From assembly GCA_020723365.1 (NCBI GenBank), contig DYJB01000041.1, positions 11,636 to 18,656 on the forward strand: a DNA stretch of 7,021 nt. The letters are read 5' to 3'. The translations under genes were made by a program, and so were the position numbers. Under the pieces are notes generated by a model. It was given only the letters and a program-made list of their open reading frames with translations, did not search any database and had not been told where the DNA came from. The DNA comes from Candidatus Aquidulcis sp. Its GTDB lineage: Bacteria; Chloroflexota; Anaerolineae; Anaerolineales; E44-bin32. This document shows, piece after piece, positions 5,950 through 7,021 of the stretch. Positions within the stretch are counted from its first letter, which is position 1. Each line of letters opens with the position of its first letter.

Positions 5950-7021
5950 ATGGACCGACGTGAACGGTGGATCGCCGTCGCCAGTGCTTGTGCCATGGCC
6001 CTGGCGACGCTCGTGCCCTATGTCTTCGCCTGGCGCCTTGCGCCAGAGGGGACGGCCTTCACCGGCTTCCTGCTAAACCCGATCGACGGATTTTCCTACC
6101 TGGCCAAGATGCGCCAGGGCCTGGATGGAGGCTGGCTCTTCCACCTGCCGTACGCAGCCGAACCTGGGGCGGGAGTCTTCCTCTACCCCTACTACCTTCT
6201 CCTCGGACAGCTTGCAGGCGTGCTCCAGGTGCAACTGATCGTCGTCCTTCATGCGGCGCGCCTTGTCGCTGCGGTCCTCATGTTCATCGCCGCCTACCGC
6301 GCCCTGGAGGAATTCCTGCCCGACCGGCGCTGGCGTTGGTACGCGTACGGGCTGTGCTTGATCGGGGGTGGGTGGGGCTGGCTGGCGGTCCCGATTGGCA
6401 TGGTTGCCAGCGATCTCTCGATCCCCGAAACCACTCCGTTCCTTTCTGCCTACTCCAACGCCCACTTCCCTCTGGCCACAGCCGCCTTTCTTCTGGCGAC
6501 AGTGGCCGTCCTGGGCCGCAAGGTGGGACGCCGAGGCTGGTGGGCCGCCAGCGCCGCCTGCGGCGCCGTCATGGCGCTGGTCCTTCCGTTTGTACTCTTG
6601 CCCGCCGGCGCCGTGCTGGTCACCGGAGTGGCTTTCCTCGCCAAGATGGAACGACCTGCGAACTGGTGGGCCGGGGTGCGCCCGCGCCTTCCGGCGTTGG
6701 CGGCGTTCGCCGCCGGCGCAGCGCCGATCGCCATCTACGATGCCTGGATCCTGATGACGCGTCCGGACCTGGCGAAGTGGACGGCCCAGAATTCAACGCC
6801 GTCCCCTTCACCGCTCGCCTATCTCATCGGGTTCGCGCCGCTGCTGCTGCTGGGCGGGTGGGCGTTCACGCGTCAGGCGCGCCGGCGGACGTCGCCTTGG
6901 CTGCTGGCGGGATGGGCGGCGGTTCAGCTCCTGCTGCTCTACGCGCCGCTGGCGCTCCAGCGGCGACTCGCGTTGGGCGTCTATCTCCCGCTGGCCGCCC
7001 TCGCGGCGCTCGGCGCCGCGG
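5950..7021 (+). CDS. Multi-pass membrane protein, possibly GT-C glycosyltransferase-like, 3' truncated
   Basis: The frame is open from the ATG at 5950 to the window end, giving 357 residues without a stop. It begins MDRRERW, then a hydrophobic segment at about 8-28. Further hydrophobic segments lie near 76-95, 97-116, 130-152, 173-189, 197-228, 245-266, 288-305 and 316-335, and another starts near 340. The first loop has NPIDGFSYLAKMRQG at 43-57. An acidic residue in this loop after the first helix (D46) is where GT-C glycosyltransferases place their catalytic base, and the later IPETTPF and NAHFPLA segments resemble uncharacterised large membrane proteins of Chloroflexota. GT-C activity, with a lipid-linked sugar donor at the outer face, is a hypothesis; I cannot name a family with certainty. 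The start is supported by the TACAAT box six bases upstream. The gene diverges from the zinc-ribbon gene across an 81-base gap. Confidence 0.75.
   Translation, partial: MDRRERWIAVASACAMALATLVPYVFAWRLAPEGTAFTGFLLNPIDGFSYLAKMRQGLDGGWLFHLPYAAEPGAGVFLYPYYLLLGQLAGVLQVQLIVVLHAARLVAAVLMFIAAYRALEEFLPDRRWRWYAYGLCLIGGGWGWLAVPIGMVASDLSIPETTPFLSAYSNAHFPLATAAFLLATVAVLGRKVGRRGWWAASAACGAVMALVLPFVLLPAGAVLVTGVAFLAKMERPANWWAGVRPRLPALAAFAAGAAPIAIYDAWILMTRPDLAKWTAQNSTPSPSPLAYLIGFAPLLLLGGWAFTRQARRRTSPWLLAGWAAVQLLLLYAPLALQRRLALGVYLPLAALAALGAA

Overview
The window is GC-rich bacterial chromosome with tightly packed genes and no sign of phage, insertion sequence, CRISPR or RNA gene. Gene content (a DUF2085 membrane protein, a short single-unit YggT, a NACHT-HEAT protein, a CT398-type zinc-ribbon protein and a large Ala/Leu-rich membrane protein) and codon use are most like Chloroflexota, probably Anaerolineae. 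This assignment is inference from gene style, not from a marker gene.

Left part (1-2664, + strand): the 3' end of a DUF2085 membrane protein gene is followed by the four-gene operon pgeF-yggS-yggT-yggU, with gaps of 6, 28 and 4 bases. PgeF is a cytoplasmic peptidoglycan-precursor editing enzyme, YggS a PLP-homeostasis protein, YggT a small membrane protein and YggU a DUF167 protein. In many bacteria pgeF, yggS and yggT lie together near cell-division genes. Here sepF and divIVA are absent from the places they often occupy.

Middle part (2665-5868): a 90-base convergent gap with a perfect 24-base palindrome separates this operon from a leftward two-gene operon. The operon's first gene (5868-5167) encodes a coiled-coil protein ending in a four-cysteine zinc ribbon. 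Six bases downstream is an 801-residue NACHT NTPase with an N-terminal membrane anchor and a C-terminal HEAT-repeat domain, the most unusual protein here. It has no recognisable effector domain, so a signalling or scaffold role is as likely as defence.

Right part (5869-7021): an 81-base divergent promoter region leads rightward into a multi-pass membrane protein that runs off the window. It resembles GT-C-type glycosyltransferases or related uncharacterised Chloroflexota membrane proteins.

A regulatory pattern ties the window together. All three transcription units whose start is visible have a -10-like hexamer (TAGACT, TATAAT, TACAAT) ending exactly six bases before the start codon. This predicts leaderless mRNAs for the first genes, whereas the downstream genes have purine-rich, Shine-Dalgarno-like stretches.
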